Below, in pieces: positions 36,024-44,954 of a stretch of 64,000 bases of DNA; the first letter of the stretch is position 1, and each line of letters starts with the position of its first letter. A program made the translations under genes and the position numbers. The stretch lies in contig NZ_MLFK01000011.1 of the NCBI RefSeq assembly GCF_001879205.1, positions 1 through 64,000 on the forward strand, written 5' to 3'. Source of the stretch: Flavobacterium johnsoniae (GTDB lineage Bacteria; Bacteroidota; Bacteroidia; Flavobacteriales; Flavobacteriaceae). The notes beneath the pieces are model-generated. The model searched no databases. It was not told the origin of the DNA and worked only from the letters and a program-made list of their open reading frames with translations.

Positions 36024-37430
36024 TTAAAATTTGAAATATTCTTTAGCGTTGTTGTATGAAATATCAGCAACTAATTTTCCAATCCATTCCATATCAGCAG
36101 GAAGTTCTCCTCTTTTGATTTCATCTCCCAGAAGATTACATAAAATACGTCTGAAATATTCGTGTCTTGGGAATGATAAGAAACTTCTTGAATCTGTCAG
36201 CATTCCAACAAAACAGCTGATTAATCCCATATTAGAAAGCGCATTTAACTGCTTTGTCATTCCGTCTTTTTGATCTAAAAACCACCATCCGGAACCAAAT
36301 TGTACTTTTCCGCGAACACTTCCGTCGTTGAAATTTCCAATCATCGTTGCCATAACTTCGTTATCAGCCGGATTTAAGTTGTAGATAATTGTTTTTGTCA
36401 ATTTATCTTTGCTGTCTAAAGCATTTAAAAAACTTGACAATTTTTGTGCCTGCGGATAATCTCCAATAGAATCCCACCCTGTATCAGGGCCTAAAATTCT
36501 GTGCATACGAGCATTATTGTTACGCAATGCACCTAAGTGAAACTGCTGTACCCAGCCGAACTCGTGGTATGTTTCAGATAAGAATACTAAAACCGCACTT
36601 TGGAATTTTAAAGCTTCTTCCGGCGATATAATTCTGTTCTCTCTTTTCTTTTTGAAAATGGCATTTATTTCAGATTCTGTAAAATCTTCAAAATAAATCT
36701 GATCCAATCCGTGGTCGCTTAATTTACATCCGTTTGCATTAAAGAATTCGATTCTATTTCTTAATGCAGTTTGCAAATCAGCAAAAGTATTAATTGCAAC
36801 TCCGGACACATCCCCTAATGTGTCCAGATATGCATTATAACCATCATTAGAAATTAAGATGGCTTTATCAGGTCTGAAAGCCGTACTCATTTTAATTCCA
36901 ACTGAGTTGTTTGCGAATTTTTGGTGATATTCTAAAGAATCAATTGGATCTTCTGTAGTACAAACTAATTCAGCGTTTACTTTTTTAAGAAGATTCTGTG
37001 TGCTGTAAGCTTGAGAATTTATTTTTTCCGAAGTTTCGATGTAAATTTTCTCAGCAGATTTTTCATTCAGCAAATCATAAATATCAAAATAACGGGCCAG
37101 CTCTAAATGTGTCCAGTGGTACAAAGGATTACGCATTGTATACGGAACTGTTTTTCCCCAGTTGAGGAACTTATCTTTATCAGATCCGTTTCCGGTTACA
37201 AACTGCTCGTTGATTCCCAATGTACGCATGGCGCGCCACTTGTAGTGATCTCCGTTTATCCAAACCTGCGTGATATTGTCAAAGATTTTGTCTTCGGCAA
37301 TAAACTGTGGATTTAGGTGATTGTGATAATCAATTATAGGCTGGTTTTTAGAGTAATTGTGATACAACTCTTCAGCATATTTATTTTCCAGTAAAAAATT
37401 ATCGTTTATGAATGTCTGATTCGCGCTCAT
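36024..37430 (-). CDS. uxaC: Glucuronate/galacturonate isomerase
   Basis: 468 aa. The amidohydrolase-fold metal motif DYHNHL (His36, His38) lies near the N-terminus. Other UxaC blocks include TTEDPIDSLEYH, MHRILGPDTGWDSIGDYPQ and the C-terminal LTDSRSFLSFPRHEYFRRILC. It isomerises D-galacturonate to D-tagaturonate (and glucuronate to fructuronate), the entry step for saturated uronates released by GH28. It is 25 bp after kduD in the same orientation. Confidence 0.94.
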   Translation of the reverse strand: MSANQTFINDNFLLENKYAEELYHNYSKNQPIIDYHNHLNPQFIAEDKIFDNITQVWINGDHYKWRAMRTLGINEQFVTGNGSDKDKFLNWGKTVPYTMRNPLYHWTHLELARYFDIYDLLNEKSAEKIYIETSEKINSQAYSTQNLLKKVNAELVCTTEDPIDSLEYHQKFANNSVGIKMSTAFRPDKAILISNDGYNAYLDTLGDVSGVAINTFADLQTALRNRIEFFNANGCKLSDHGLDQIYFEDFTESEINAIFKKKRENRIISPEEALKFQSAVLVFLSETYHEFGWVQQFHLGALRNNNARMHRILGPDTGWDSIGDYPQAQKLSSFLNALDSKDKLTKTIIYNLNPADNEVMATMIGNFNDGSVRGKVQFGSGWWFLDQKDGMTKQLNALSNMGLISCFVGMLTDSRSFLSFPRHEYFRRILCNLLGDEIKRGELPADMEWIGKLVADISYNNAKEYFKF

Positions 37431-37455
37431 GTCTTTTTAAAATATAATTTGAGAA

Positions 37456-38247
37456 TTATTCTTCGTTTGAAGGTTTTCCGATAGTTGCCAGTATACCGCC
37501 GTCAACATATAAAATGTGCCCGTTAACAAAATCACTGGCCTTTGAAGATAGAAATATAGCTGCTCCGGCTAAATCTCCAGGATCTCCCCATTTTGCAGCC
37601 GGCGTTCTGCTGATAATAAAATCGTTAAACGGATGCCCGTCAACTCTGATAGGTTTTGTTTGTTCTGTAGCAAAATATCCAGGCCCGATTCCGTTGATCT
37701 GAACATTGTATTTTGCCCATTCTGTTGCCATGTTTTTAGTCAGCATTTTTAAGCCTCCTTTTGCAGCAGCATAAGCAGAAACCGTATTACGGCCCAGCTC
37801 ACTCATCATAGAGCAAATATTGATTATTTTACCTTGTTGTCTATCGATCATTCCTTTTGCAACATGCTTAGAAACGATAAACGGACTTACCAGATCAATA
37901 TCGATTACTTCTCTAAAATCTGCAACTTCCATTTCAAGAAGCGGAATTCTTTTGATAATTCCGGCATTGTTGATTAAGATATCAATTGGCCCAACTTCAT
38001 TTTCGATTTTCTGAACAGCCTCAATAACTTCTTTTTCTTCGGTTACATTAAATTTATAACCCACTGCATTAATTCCTTCGCTTTGAAGTGCTGCAACAGC
38101 ATCATCAATTTTTTGCTGAGATGAATTTCCGTTCACTACAATTGTAGCTCCGGCCTGACCCAGTCCTTTTGCCATTGCCATTCCAAGTCCGTGTGTAGAA
38201 CCTGTGATAAGGGCAACTTTTCCTTTTATATCAAATAAGTTTGTCAT
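37456..38247 (-). CDS. kduD: 2-keto-3-deoxygluconate oxidoreductase (KduD), SDR family
   Basis: 263 aa, classical SDR. The cofactor loop is TGSTHGLG (15-22), followed by NNAG near residue 92 and the catalytic Ser...Tyr-x-x-x-Lys in ICSMMSELG and SAYAAAKGG. It reduces 2,5-diketo-3-deoxygluconate (DKII) to KDG. It sits 5 bp after kduI; this fixed pairing supports KduD rather than a general SDR. Confidence 0.92.
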   Translation of the reverse strand: MTNLFDIKGKVALITGSTHGLGMAMAKGLGQAGATIVVNGNSSQQKIDDAVAALQSEGINAVGYKFNVTEEKEVIEAVQKIENEVGPIDILINNAGIIKRIPLLEMEVADFREVIDIDLVSPFIVSKHVAKGMIDRQQGKIINICSMMSELGRNTVSAYAAAKGGLKMLTKNMATEWAKYNVQINGIGPGYFATEQTKPIRVDGHPFNDFIISRTPAAKWGDPGDLAGAAIFLSSKASDFVNGHILYVDGGILATIGKPSNEE

Positions 38248-38252
38248 AATGC

Positions 38253-39092
38253 TTATCTTAAGTCTGTAATTTTACAAACATCCATATCTCCATAATCCAG
38301 ATTTTCACCTGCCATTCCCCAGATAAAAGTATAATTGCTGGTTCCTGAACCTGAGTGAATAGACCAAGGCGGAGAAATTACAGCCTGATGATTGTTCATC
38401 CAGATGTGTCTTGTTTCCTGAGGCTGTCCCATAAAGTGACAAACCGCTTGATTTTCCGGAATATCCAAATAAAAGTACACTTCCATTCTGCGATCGTGTA
38501 CGTGTGCCGGCATTGTATTCCAAACACTTCCGGGTCTCAATTCTGTCATTCCCATCTGCAATTGGCAGGTTGTTACCACGCTTCCAATAATCATTTGGTT
38601 TACTGTACGGTGATTAGCCGTTTCCATTGTACCCAATTCTAATTTATTTGCTTCCGCAAGGCTTACTTTTACCGTTGGGTAAGTGGTGTGAGCCGGTGCA
38701 GAGTTTAAGTAAAATTTAGCAGGATTACTGCTGTCGTCACTTTTAAAAATTACATCTTTATTACCGCTTCCAATGTAAAGCGCATCTTTAAAACCCAATT
38801 CATAAGCAGTTCCTTCTACTATAACAGAACCGCTTCCTCCAACATTTATAATTCCCAGCTCTCTACGCTCTAAAAAATAAGGCGCTTTAAGCGGATCGAT
38901 TGTTTCTAAAGCCAAATCTCCTTTTACCGGAACTGCAGAACCCGCAATGTATCTGTCATAATGCGAATAAACTAATACAACTTCATCTTCCTGCATTAAA
39001 TCATCAATTAAGAATTCTTCTCTTAGCTGCTGCGTATCATATTTTTTTACTGCTTCTGGGCTTGACGCGTATCGTGAGCTATATTTTGTCAT
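38253..39092 (-). CDS. kduI: 5-keto-4-deoxyuronate isomerase (KduI)
   Basis: 279 aa, cupin fold. Metal ligands line up as His197, His199 (AHVHDRR), Glu204 (MEVYFY) and His246 (SIHSGSG). It converts 5-keto-4-deoxyuronate, formed spontaneously from the unsaturated uronate released by GH105, into DKII. The operator palindrome lies only 15 bp upstream of the start, so this gene begins a regulated transcript with kduD, uxaC, kdgK and eda. Confidence 0.95.
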   Translation of the reverse strand: MTKYSSRYASSPEAVKKYDTQQLREEFLIDDLMQEDEVVLVYSHYDRYIAGSAVPVKGDLALETIDPLKAPYFLERRELGIINVGGSGSVIVEGTAYELGFKDALYIGSGNKDVIFKSDDSSNPAKFYLNSAPAHTTYPTVKVSLAEANKLELGTMETANHRTVNQMIIGSVVTTCQLQMGMTELRPGSVWNTMPAHVHDRRMEVYFYLDIPENQAVCHFMGQPQETRHIWMNNHQAVISPPWSIHSGSGTSNYTFIWGMAGENLDYGDMDVCKITDLR

Positions 39093-39106
39093 AATTTTTA
39101 TTTTAA

Positions 39107-39150
39107 TGTAATCGATTGCACAAAATTAATTTTTTATATTGAAAAACCAT
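39107..39150 (-). promoter_or_regulatory. Promoter and operator of kduI
   Basis: On the minus strand the -7 box TAATTTTG (39128-39121) is followed directly by TGCAATCGATTACA (39120-39107), read on the plus strand as TGTAATCGATTGCA. A -33 TTG at the right spacing is not exact (ATG is present). The site ends 15 bp before the kduI start codon, so bound repressor would block transcription start. Confidence 0.65.
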
Positions 39151-39191
39151 AATTCAAACCAAAAATTATTTCACTCCAAATCATTTTTTCT

Positions 39192-40508
39192 TTATAATTC
39201 CACTTTTTTCATTCTCGGAACCAGAATATGCATGATCAGCCAGGCTAACAAATAAGAAGCTCCACAAATACAGAACATAATAAAATATCCTGTTTCTATT
39301 TTGCCTATTTTAGTATAATACACAAACATGTTTTTCTGAACCACTAATGTCAATAATATACCGCCAAGCGCACCAAACATTCCACCCATTCCTGTAACCG
39401 ATGCCGTTGCCTTTTTTGGAAACATATCTGAAACAGTTGTAAAGATATTGGCACTCCAGGCCTGATGTGCTGAAACCGCCAAACCAATAACCAAAATTGC
39501 AAACCACATATTTATTGTTCCCAGATATTGTGAAAACAAAACCGGAAGAACAGCAAATGCATAAAGCAGCATGCTTGTTTTGCGAGCTTTGTAAGCTGGC
39601 CAATTATTGTTTATTAATTTTAACGGAAGCCAGCCTCCGCCAATACTTCCAACGCTTCCTATCATATATACCAGCGCACAAGGCCAGATAATTTCTGTTG
39701 CCGTAAGTTTGTACTGCTTCATCAAAAAATCCGGAAGCCAGAACAAATAAAACCACCAAACAGGATCTGTCAATAATTTACCTATTGCAAAAGCCCAGGT
39801 CTGGCGAAATGACAACAATTTGATCCACGAAACTTTTTCTTTCGATTCTTCTGTAACTTCCTCAACTCTATCAGAAGTAATATATTCTAATTCTGCCTGA
39901 GACAAGCGTTTCTGTTTTTGTGGTACTTCATAAAACAAAAACCATAAAGCCAGCCAGATAAAACCAACTATACCAGTTAAAATAAAAGCCCACTGCCATC
40001 CATATGTTTCTGCAATAAAAGGAACCGTTAAAGGTACAATTATAGCACCAATATTACTTCCTGAATTGAAAATCCCCGTTGCTAAAGCTCTCTCTTTCTG
40101 CGGAAACCATTCGGCTGTTGCTTTTATTGCCGCAGGAAAATTTCCAGCCTCTGTTACTCCTAAGAACACACGGGCAATTAAAAATCCTCCTGTTCCGGTT
40201 GCCAGCGCATGTCCAATTGCCGCTAAGCTCCATAACCCTGTTGCAATTGCATAACCCAATTTCGTTCCTAACTTATCAATAATTCCACCTGCAACCAGCA
40301 TTCCTAAAGCGTAAGCAATTTTAAAAGCCAATTCAATATTAGAATAATCAATTACTTCTTGTTCCGGTGTCCAGTGAAAAGCTTCTGCCAAACAAGGCCG
40401 AAGGTAACTTATTACATTTCTATCCAGATAATTGACAGTTGTAGCAAAAAACACTAAACTGCAAATAGTCCATCGGTATTTTCCTATTGCTGCATCAGCT
40501 TGGTTCAT
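39192..40508 (-). CDS. exuT: Hexuronate MFS transporter, ExuT type, copy 1
   Basis: 438 aa with about 12 hydrophobic segments. The N-terminus has the motif RWTICSLVFFATTVNYLDRNVIS typical of ACS-family uronate transporters, and VFLGVTEAGNFPAAIKATAEWFP is diagnostic. It imports galacturonate/glucuronate across the inner membrane by proton symport, judged from the family. It lies 46 bp after the second transporter and 99 bp upstream of kduI. The two transporter genes probably form one transcript. Confidence 0.88.
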   Translation of the reverse strand: MNQADAAIGKYRWTICSLVFFATTVNYLDRNVISYLRPCLAEAFHWTPEQEVIDYSNIELAFKIAYALGMLVAGGIIDKLGTKLGYAIATGLWSLAAIGHALATGTGGFLIARVFLGVTEAGNFPAAIKATAEWFPQKERALATGIFNSGSNIGAIIVPLTVPFIAETYGWQWAFILTGIVGFIWLALWFLFYEVPQKQKRLSQAELEYITSDRVEEVTEESKEKVSWIKLLSFRQTWAFAIGKLLTDPVWWFYLFWLPDFLMKQYKLTATEIIWPCALVYMIGSVGSIGGGWLPLKLINNNWPAYKARKTSMLLYAFAVLPVLFSQYLGTINMWFAILVIGLAVSAHQAWSANIFTTVSDMFPKKATASVTGMGGMFGALGGILLTLVVQKNMFVYYTKIGKIETGYFIMFCICGASYLLAWLIMHILVPRMKKVEL

Positions 40509-40554
40509 TTGTGGTTTTGGTTTAGGTTGGTTAGTTAGTTTTAAGAAATCCTGG

Positions 40555-42024
40555 TTAGAGATCTGTAATCGGTCTGTACTTTGGAACCAATGTTTTCATT
40601 ACAATCCAGCCCGTTAAGTAACAAACTGCACAGATAGAAAATATGATAAAATACCCTGCTTCAATTCCTTTAAATCCCATGAAAGCCATATTTGTCTCTT
40701 TAGCATGATCAAACAAAACTCCTGATCCTTTATTGATCAAAGTTGATCCAACTCCACCTGCTAAACCTCCAATTCCTGTAATAGTTGCAATCGCTTTTTT
40801 AGGAAACATGTCTCCTACTGTAGTAAAAATATTAGCCGACCAAGATTGATGCGCAGCTCCAGCAATTCCGATAATAATTACCGGAATCCAGTAACTAATA
40901 TATCCTAATGGCTGTGCTATTAAAGCTAATAAAGGAAAAAATGCAAAAATAAGCATCGCTCTCATTCTTCCTTCGTATGGGTTCATTCCTTTTTTTTCTA
41001 CGAAATAAGTAGGAAGCCATCCGCCAATGATAGACAACAATGTAATCATATACAACACAAATAACGGCAGGGCAGCTTCTGTAGAATCCATTCCGTACAC
41101 GGAGCTTAGGTAAGCAGGAGTCCAGAATAAGAAAAACCACCAAACACCATCTGTCATAAATTTACCAAAAGCAAAAGCCCAGGTTTGTTTGTATTTAAAG
41201 CAGTCTACGAAAGAAACTTTTGTTTTAGTTTCAGGCACATACCCAACTAATTTACTGTCCGCAATATCGTCCTGTTGAATATAAGCTAATTCTTCTGCAC
41301 TTACTCTTGGATGTCTTTCTGGTTTGTCATACATAAAAATCCAAAATCCCATCCAGATAAAACCCAAAGCTCCGATGATGATAAAAGACATCTCCCATCC
41401 AAAAGATTTTGCAATAAAAGGAATTGTTATAGGAGCTGCCAATGCACCTACTGTAGCACCAGCGTTGAATATACTAGTCGAAAAAGCCCTGTCTTTTTTA
41501 GGGAAGTATTCTGCAGTAGTTTTAATTGCAGCAGGAAAGTTTCCAGCCTCACCAACTGCCAAAATAAAACGTGCAAAAATAAATAATGTAACACTTACAT
41601 TAATTACCAATGCAGTATCGCTTACTGTGCTGATTATTTCTTTTGAACCATGAAATCCTACAAACCATTCGCCTGTAATAATTCCTGAAGTTGCAATTCC
41701 GCAAAATGCATGAAGACAAGCACCTATAGACCAGATTCCGATTGCCCAAAGAAAACCCTTTTTGGTATCTAACCAATCTACAAATCGTCCTGCAAACAAT
41801 AAAGAAACGGCATAAAAAATAGAGAAAAGAGCAGTAATATTTCCGTAATCGTTATTTGTCCAATGAAACTCCGGTGCAATAAAATCACTCCATGTTAACG
41901 AAAGAACTTGTCGGTCCAGATAATTAATTGTGGTTGCAAAAAAGAGAAGCGCACATATACTCCAGCGATATTTTCCTGCGGATTTAATGGTTTCATTTAC
42001 TGTAACAGCATCGGTTTGACTCAT
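40555..42024 (-). CDS. exuT: Hexuronate MFS transporter, ExuT type, copy 2 with enlarged loop
   Basis: 489 aa with about 12 membrane segments and the same ACS signature (RWSICALLFFATTINYLDRQVLS, FILAVGEAGNFPAAIKTTAEYFP). Compared with the neighbour it has about 35 extra residues between helices 3 and 4 (around EWFVGFHGSKEIISTVSDTA). The other loops match. It probably carries a related substrate, such as unsaturated uronate or an oligomer. It is the first gene after the operator and promoter at 42132-42175. Confidence 0.87.
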   Translation of the reverse strand: MSQTDAVTVNETIKSAGKYRWSICALLFFATTINYLDRQVLSLTWSDFIAPEFHWTNNDYGNITALFSIFYAVSLLFAGRFVDWLDTKKGFLWAIGIWSIGACLHAFCGIATSGIITGEWFVGFHGSKEIISTVSDTALVINVSVTLFIFARFILAVGEAGNFPAAIKTTAEYFPKKDRAFSTSIFNAGATVGALAAPITIPFIAKSFGWEMSFIIIGALGFIWMGFWIFMYDKPERHPRVSAEELAYIQQDDIADSKLVGYVPETKTKVSFVDCFKYKQTWAFAFGKFMTDGVWWFFLFWTPAYLSSVYGMDSTEAALPLFVLYMITLLSIIGGWLPTYFVEKKGMNPYEGRMRAMLIFAFFPLLALIAQPLGYISYWIPVIIIGIAGAAHQSWSANIFTTVGDMFPKKAIATITGIGGLAGGVGSTLINKGSGVLFDHAKETNMAFMGFKGIEAGYFIIFSICAVCYLTGWIVMKTLVPKYRPITDL

Positions 42025-42131
42025 GGTAACGGTTTATTATAGTTAGATATTTTTTTTTGGAAAATCTATACATAATACGCATAATTTAAACACGTTAAAA
42101 TCAACATATTAAAATTATAAAATTGTAATAA

Positions 42132-42175
42132 TGTAATCGATTGCACAAATATAGTTTTTAATCTTTATATTCCAA
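42132..42175 (-). promoter_or_regulatory. Promoter and operator upstream of the exuT pair
   Basis: On the minus strand TTG (42175-42173), exactly 19 bp and the -7 box TATATTTG (42153-42146) make a textbook Bacteroidota sigma-A promoter. The operator TGCAATCGATTACA follows at once (42145-42132). The exuT ATG is 108 bp further on. The rest of 42025-42422 is AT-rich and must also hold the start signals of the plus-strand hydrolase, which I cannot place. Confidence 0.8.
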
Positions 42176-42422
42176 ATAAATTATATAAAAAATTATTTTG
42201 CGTATTTAAATTAACATATTGCTTAAAAAAAAGAACTCAAAATTACACATTAAACAATATATTTGTTAAAAGGCAACAGGTGAAATTCATCCGTATTTGG
42301 GGGTAAAATTGTCCCTAAAACAGGTCGTTTTGAAATACTTTTTACTTACCTTTCCTTTTTGAAAATGAATTTTATCAAAAAAGCACACAAGCAACTGAAT
42401 ACTAATTAATTATACTTTAAAA

Positions 42423-43364
42423 TTGAAAAATACAAAAAATCAATATTTAAGAAAAATCGCTTTAAATATTATGCTTTTATCAGGAATACTATTTCATGCC
42501 AATGCGCAAAACCAAGTAATTACACTGTGGAATAAAGTCCCTGATGAAGTAAAATCCGCAGATTACAAAGAGAAAGAAATAATGACGGACGGAAAGGTGC
42601 AAAGTACCAGTTTAGTTACAATTCCAACCCTGACGGCATTTTTCCCGGCCGTTACTAAGCCAAATCAAACTGCTGTTATTATTCTGCCTGGAGGCGGTTA
42701 CCAGCATCTGGCCATTGACAAAGAAGGAACAAAAGTGGCACAATGGCTAAATAGTTTAGGAATTCCGGCTTTTGTACTAAAATACAGGCTTCCGAGTGAT
42801 TTAATCATGAAAAATAAAAACATTGGTCCGCTGCAGGACGCACAGGAAGCTTTGCGTTATGTAAGACAAAATGCAGCAAAATGGAATATTGATCCAAACA
42901 AAATTGGAATTTTGGGCTTTTCGGCCGGCGGACATTTAGCTTCGACCTTATCTACTCATTATGATGACAAAGTTTATGAATCTGCTTATAAAGTAAGTGC
43001 CCGACCTGATTTTTCTCTTTTGCTTTATCCTGTAATTTCAATGGAAAACCAGATAACGCATAAAGGTTCTCAAACCAGTCTGCTGGGAAATAATCCATCT
43101 CAGGAATTAATAAACTCATTTTCTAACGAAAAGAAAGTTACGGCACAAACACCTCCTGCCTTTTTAATTCATGCAACAGATGATGCGACTGTTTTACCGG
43201 AAAACAGCATAAATTACTATTTGGCACTTAAGAAAAATGGAGTTGCAGCCGAGTTACATTTATATGAAAAAGGAGGTCACGGATTTGGTCTGGGCGTAAA
43301 AGACACAAGCAAATTCTGGACAAGAGACTGCGAGGAATGGCTTAAAGCAAACGGTTATAACTAA
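42423..43364 (+). CDS. Exported alpha/beta-hydrolase (esterase, BD-FAE/acetylesterase type)
   Basis: 313 aa if translation starts at TTG 42423. That gives a full signal peptide with Lys and Arg before the hydrophobic core and an ANAQ cleavage site near residue 29. The next ATG would leave a short, uncharged N-region. The oxyanion motif PGGGY, nucleophile elbow GFSAGG, Asp in HATDDATV and His in GGHGFG are complete. It probably deacetylates pectic or xylan-type oligomers. It lies next to the transporter operator, divergent from exuT, so shared control is likely. Confidence 0.8.
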   Translation: MKNTKNQYLRKIALNIMLLSGILFHANAQNQVITLWNKVPDEVKSADYKEKEIMTDGKVQSTSLVTIPTLTAFFPAVTKPNQTAVIILPGGGYQHLAIDKEGTKVAQWLNSLGIPAFVLKYRLPSDLIMKNKNIGPLQDAQEALRYVRQNAAKWNIDPNKIGILGFSAGGHLASTLSTHYDDKVYESAYKVSARPDFSLLLYPVISMENQITHKGSQTSLLGNNPSQELINSFSNEKKVTAQTPPAFLIHATDDATVLPENSINYYLALKKNGVAAELHLYEKGGHGFGLGVKDTSKFWTRDCEEWLKANGYN

Positions 43365-43373
43365 AAATAGAAA

Positions 43374-43406
43374 AAAGGCAAAACTTTAATAAAAGTTTTG
43401 CCTTTG
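43374..43406. terminator. Bidirectional terminator between convergent genes
   Basis: A 13-bp perfect stem (AAAGGCAAAACTT with its complement) and a short loop, with T-rich ends on both strands. It serves the plus-strand hydrolase and the minus-strand PepSY gene. Confidence 0.75.
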
Positions 43407-43449
43407 ATCAAAAAAAACAAAAAAAGAATTAAAAACCAATTTTAAAGTC

Positions 43450-44880
43450 TTACGCAGTAACTTCTTCTGCGATATTTTGTTTTGGAGCAGGAGTCGCTTT
43501 AGCCGTTATTTTTGGTTTAGCTGCGGGCGATTTTTTTCCAAATTTTTGTTTTCCCCACCAAATAATAAATCCGGTAATAGGTAAACTGGCCGAAATTAAA
43601 CTGGCCAGAAAAGCAATGATTTTTCCTGTAAGCCCCAGTACACTGCCCACATGAATATCATAATTCATTCTGCGGATTTTGTCTGGGATGTTAGCGTCTA
43701 TATATCTTCCTGAAAAAGGTGATTTTATAGAAATTTCTTTTAAAGTCTGCTGATCAAAATTATACCTGTCCATATTATAGTAGGTATTTCTTTGTTTGTA
43801 AATAAAGGCTCCAATAGGATCTGCAGGTTTTGCAGGAATAGAAATCAGGATTCCGGCAGCTTCTGGATTTTCTTTTTTCATTTTCAGTAAAACCCTGTCC
43901 GCTGTAGTGATATTAAAAGTTTTAATATTGGTTGTGTCTGATTTTGGAGATTCACGGCTTTCTACCAAAGGTTTTCCTCCTGATGTAACCCAATATAACG
44001 ATTTACTCCACCAGCCAAAACTCCATACTAAACCAGTAACAGCAATAAAGAAAAGAAAAATACAGCTGTAAAAACCCAGCACATTATGCAAATCATAATT
44101 GACACGTTTAAAACTGGCATCCATTTTTATTTTAAAACTTTTGTTAATGATAGACTTAATCCATTTGGTTGGCCACCAAAGCACAATACCCGAGATTAAG
44201 AGTATCACAAAAATTATAACTGCTACACCCACAATTGGTCTTCCTATATCATAAGGAAGCCATAAAGCACGGTGTCCGTTTAATATCCAACGGAAGAAAT
44301 CAGGCGAATCGCCTCTCGAAAAAGATTTTACATTTAATATTTCTCCTGTATAGGGATTCATATAAATGCTGGTAAAAACACCGTTTCTTCTCTTTCGTGG
44401 CTTTTCTTCTTTTTTACCTTTTCCCTTCTCCTTTTCCTTATCTTTTTCTTTCCCTTTCCCCTGTACTTTTAAGTCAGATTTTCCTTTTTCACCTTTTTCT
44501 CCGCCTCTTTTATGTTCTCCTTTTCCGCCTTTCTCTTTATCTTCTTTTTTTTCAATAAAGTATCCCACAATAGCCGCTTCATCTTTTGATCCAAAAGTAA
44601 CGCTGGTGGCATGATTGCCTTTCATGGTTTTATCTGCGATTGTCACCAGCTGAGAGGGAAGTAAAAAAGCTTTTTCCTGTGGTTTTACATAACGCCAGTC
44701 TTCGATAAAATCTTTAATTTCATTTTCGAAAACATAAATACAGCCTGTAAGGCTGACAATGACTACAATAATTCCGGATGCTAGTCCGAGCCACAAATGC
44801 AGCCAGGCCATAACACGCTTAAAAAGCGATTTTTTACTTTTTTTCTTAGTATTGGGTTTTGGTTTGGAAGAAGAAAACAT
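43450..44880 (-). CDS. PepSY-associated TM protein with a Lys/Gly/Glu-rich insert
   Basis: 476 aa from the ATG at 44880; a start at 44931 would add 17 unlikely residues. Membrane helices: about 28-50 (WLHLWLGLASGIIVVIVSLTG), two near the middle (AVIIFVILLISGIVLWW, then NVLGFYSCIFLFFIAVTGLVW) and one near the C-terminus. HLWLGL and YDLHNVLGFY are signature PepSY-TM blocks. Members are linked to TonB-receptor uptake loci, some as ferric reductases. Residues about 107-163 form a low-complexity insert of Lys, Gly and Glu in the first periplasmic loop, not usual for the family. The C-terminus is Ala/Lys/Pro-rich. Confidence 0.82.
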   Translation of the reverse strand: MFSSSKPKPNTKKKSKKSLFKRVMAWLHLWLGLASGIIVVIVSLTGCIYVFENEIKDFIEDWRYVKPQEKAFLLPSQLVTIADKTMKGNHATSVTFGSKDEAAIVGYFIEKKEDKEKGGKGEHKRGGEKGEKGKSDLKVQGKGKEKDKEKEKGKGKKEEKPRKRRNGVFTSIYMNPYTGEILNVKSFSRGDSPDFFRWILNGHRALWLPYDIGRPIVGVAVIIFVILLISGIVLWWPTKWIKSIINKSFKIKMDASFKRVNYDLHNVLGFYSCIFLFFIAVTGLVWSFGWWSKSLYWVTSGGKPLVESRESPKSDTTNIKTFNITTADRVLLKMKKENPEAAGILISIPAKPADPIGAFIYKQRNTYYNMDRYNFDQQTLKEISIKSPFSGRYIDANIPDKIRRMNYDIHVGSVLGLTGKIIAFLASLISASLPITGFIIWWGKQKFGKKSPAAKPKITAKATPAPKQNIAEEVTA

Positions 44881-44910
44881 ATTTTTTGATAGATAAATAG
44901 GATAAATAAA

Positions 44911-44945
44911 AAAACCGTAAGTCCCCGCCAAAAGACTTACGGTTT
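44911..44945 (-). terminator. Terminator after the DUF4374 gene
   Basis: The arms AAACCGTAAGTC and GACTTACGGTTT are followed by a T-run on the minus strand. It lies between the DUF4374 stop and the PepSY start, 30 bp upstream of the latter, so PepSY expression needs read-through or a promoter that overlaps this hairpin. Confidence 0.75.
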
Positions 44946-44954
44946 AAAAAATTA

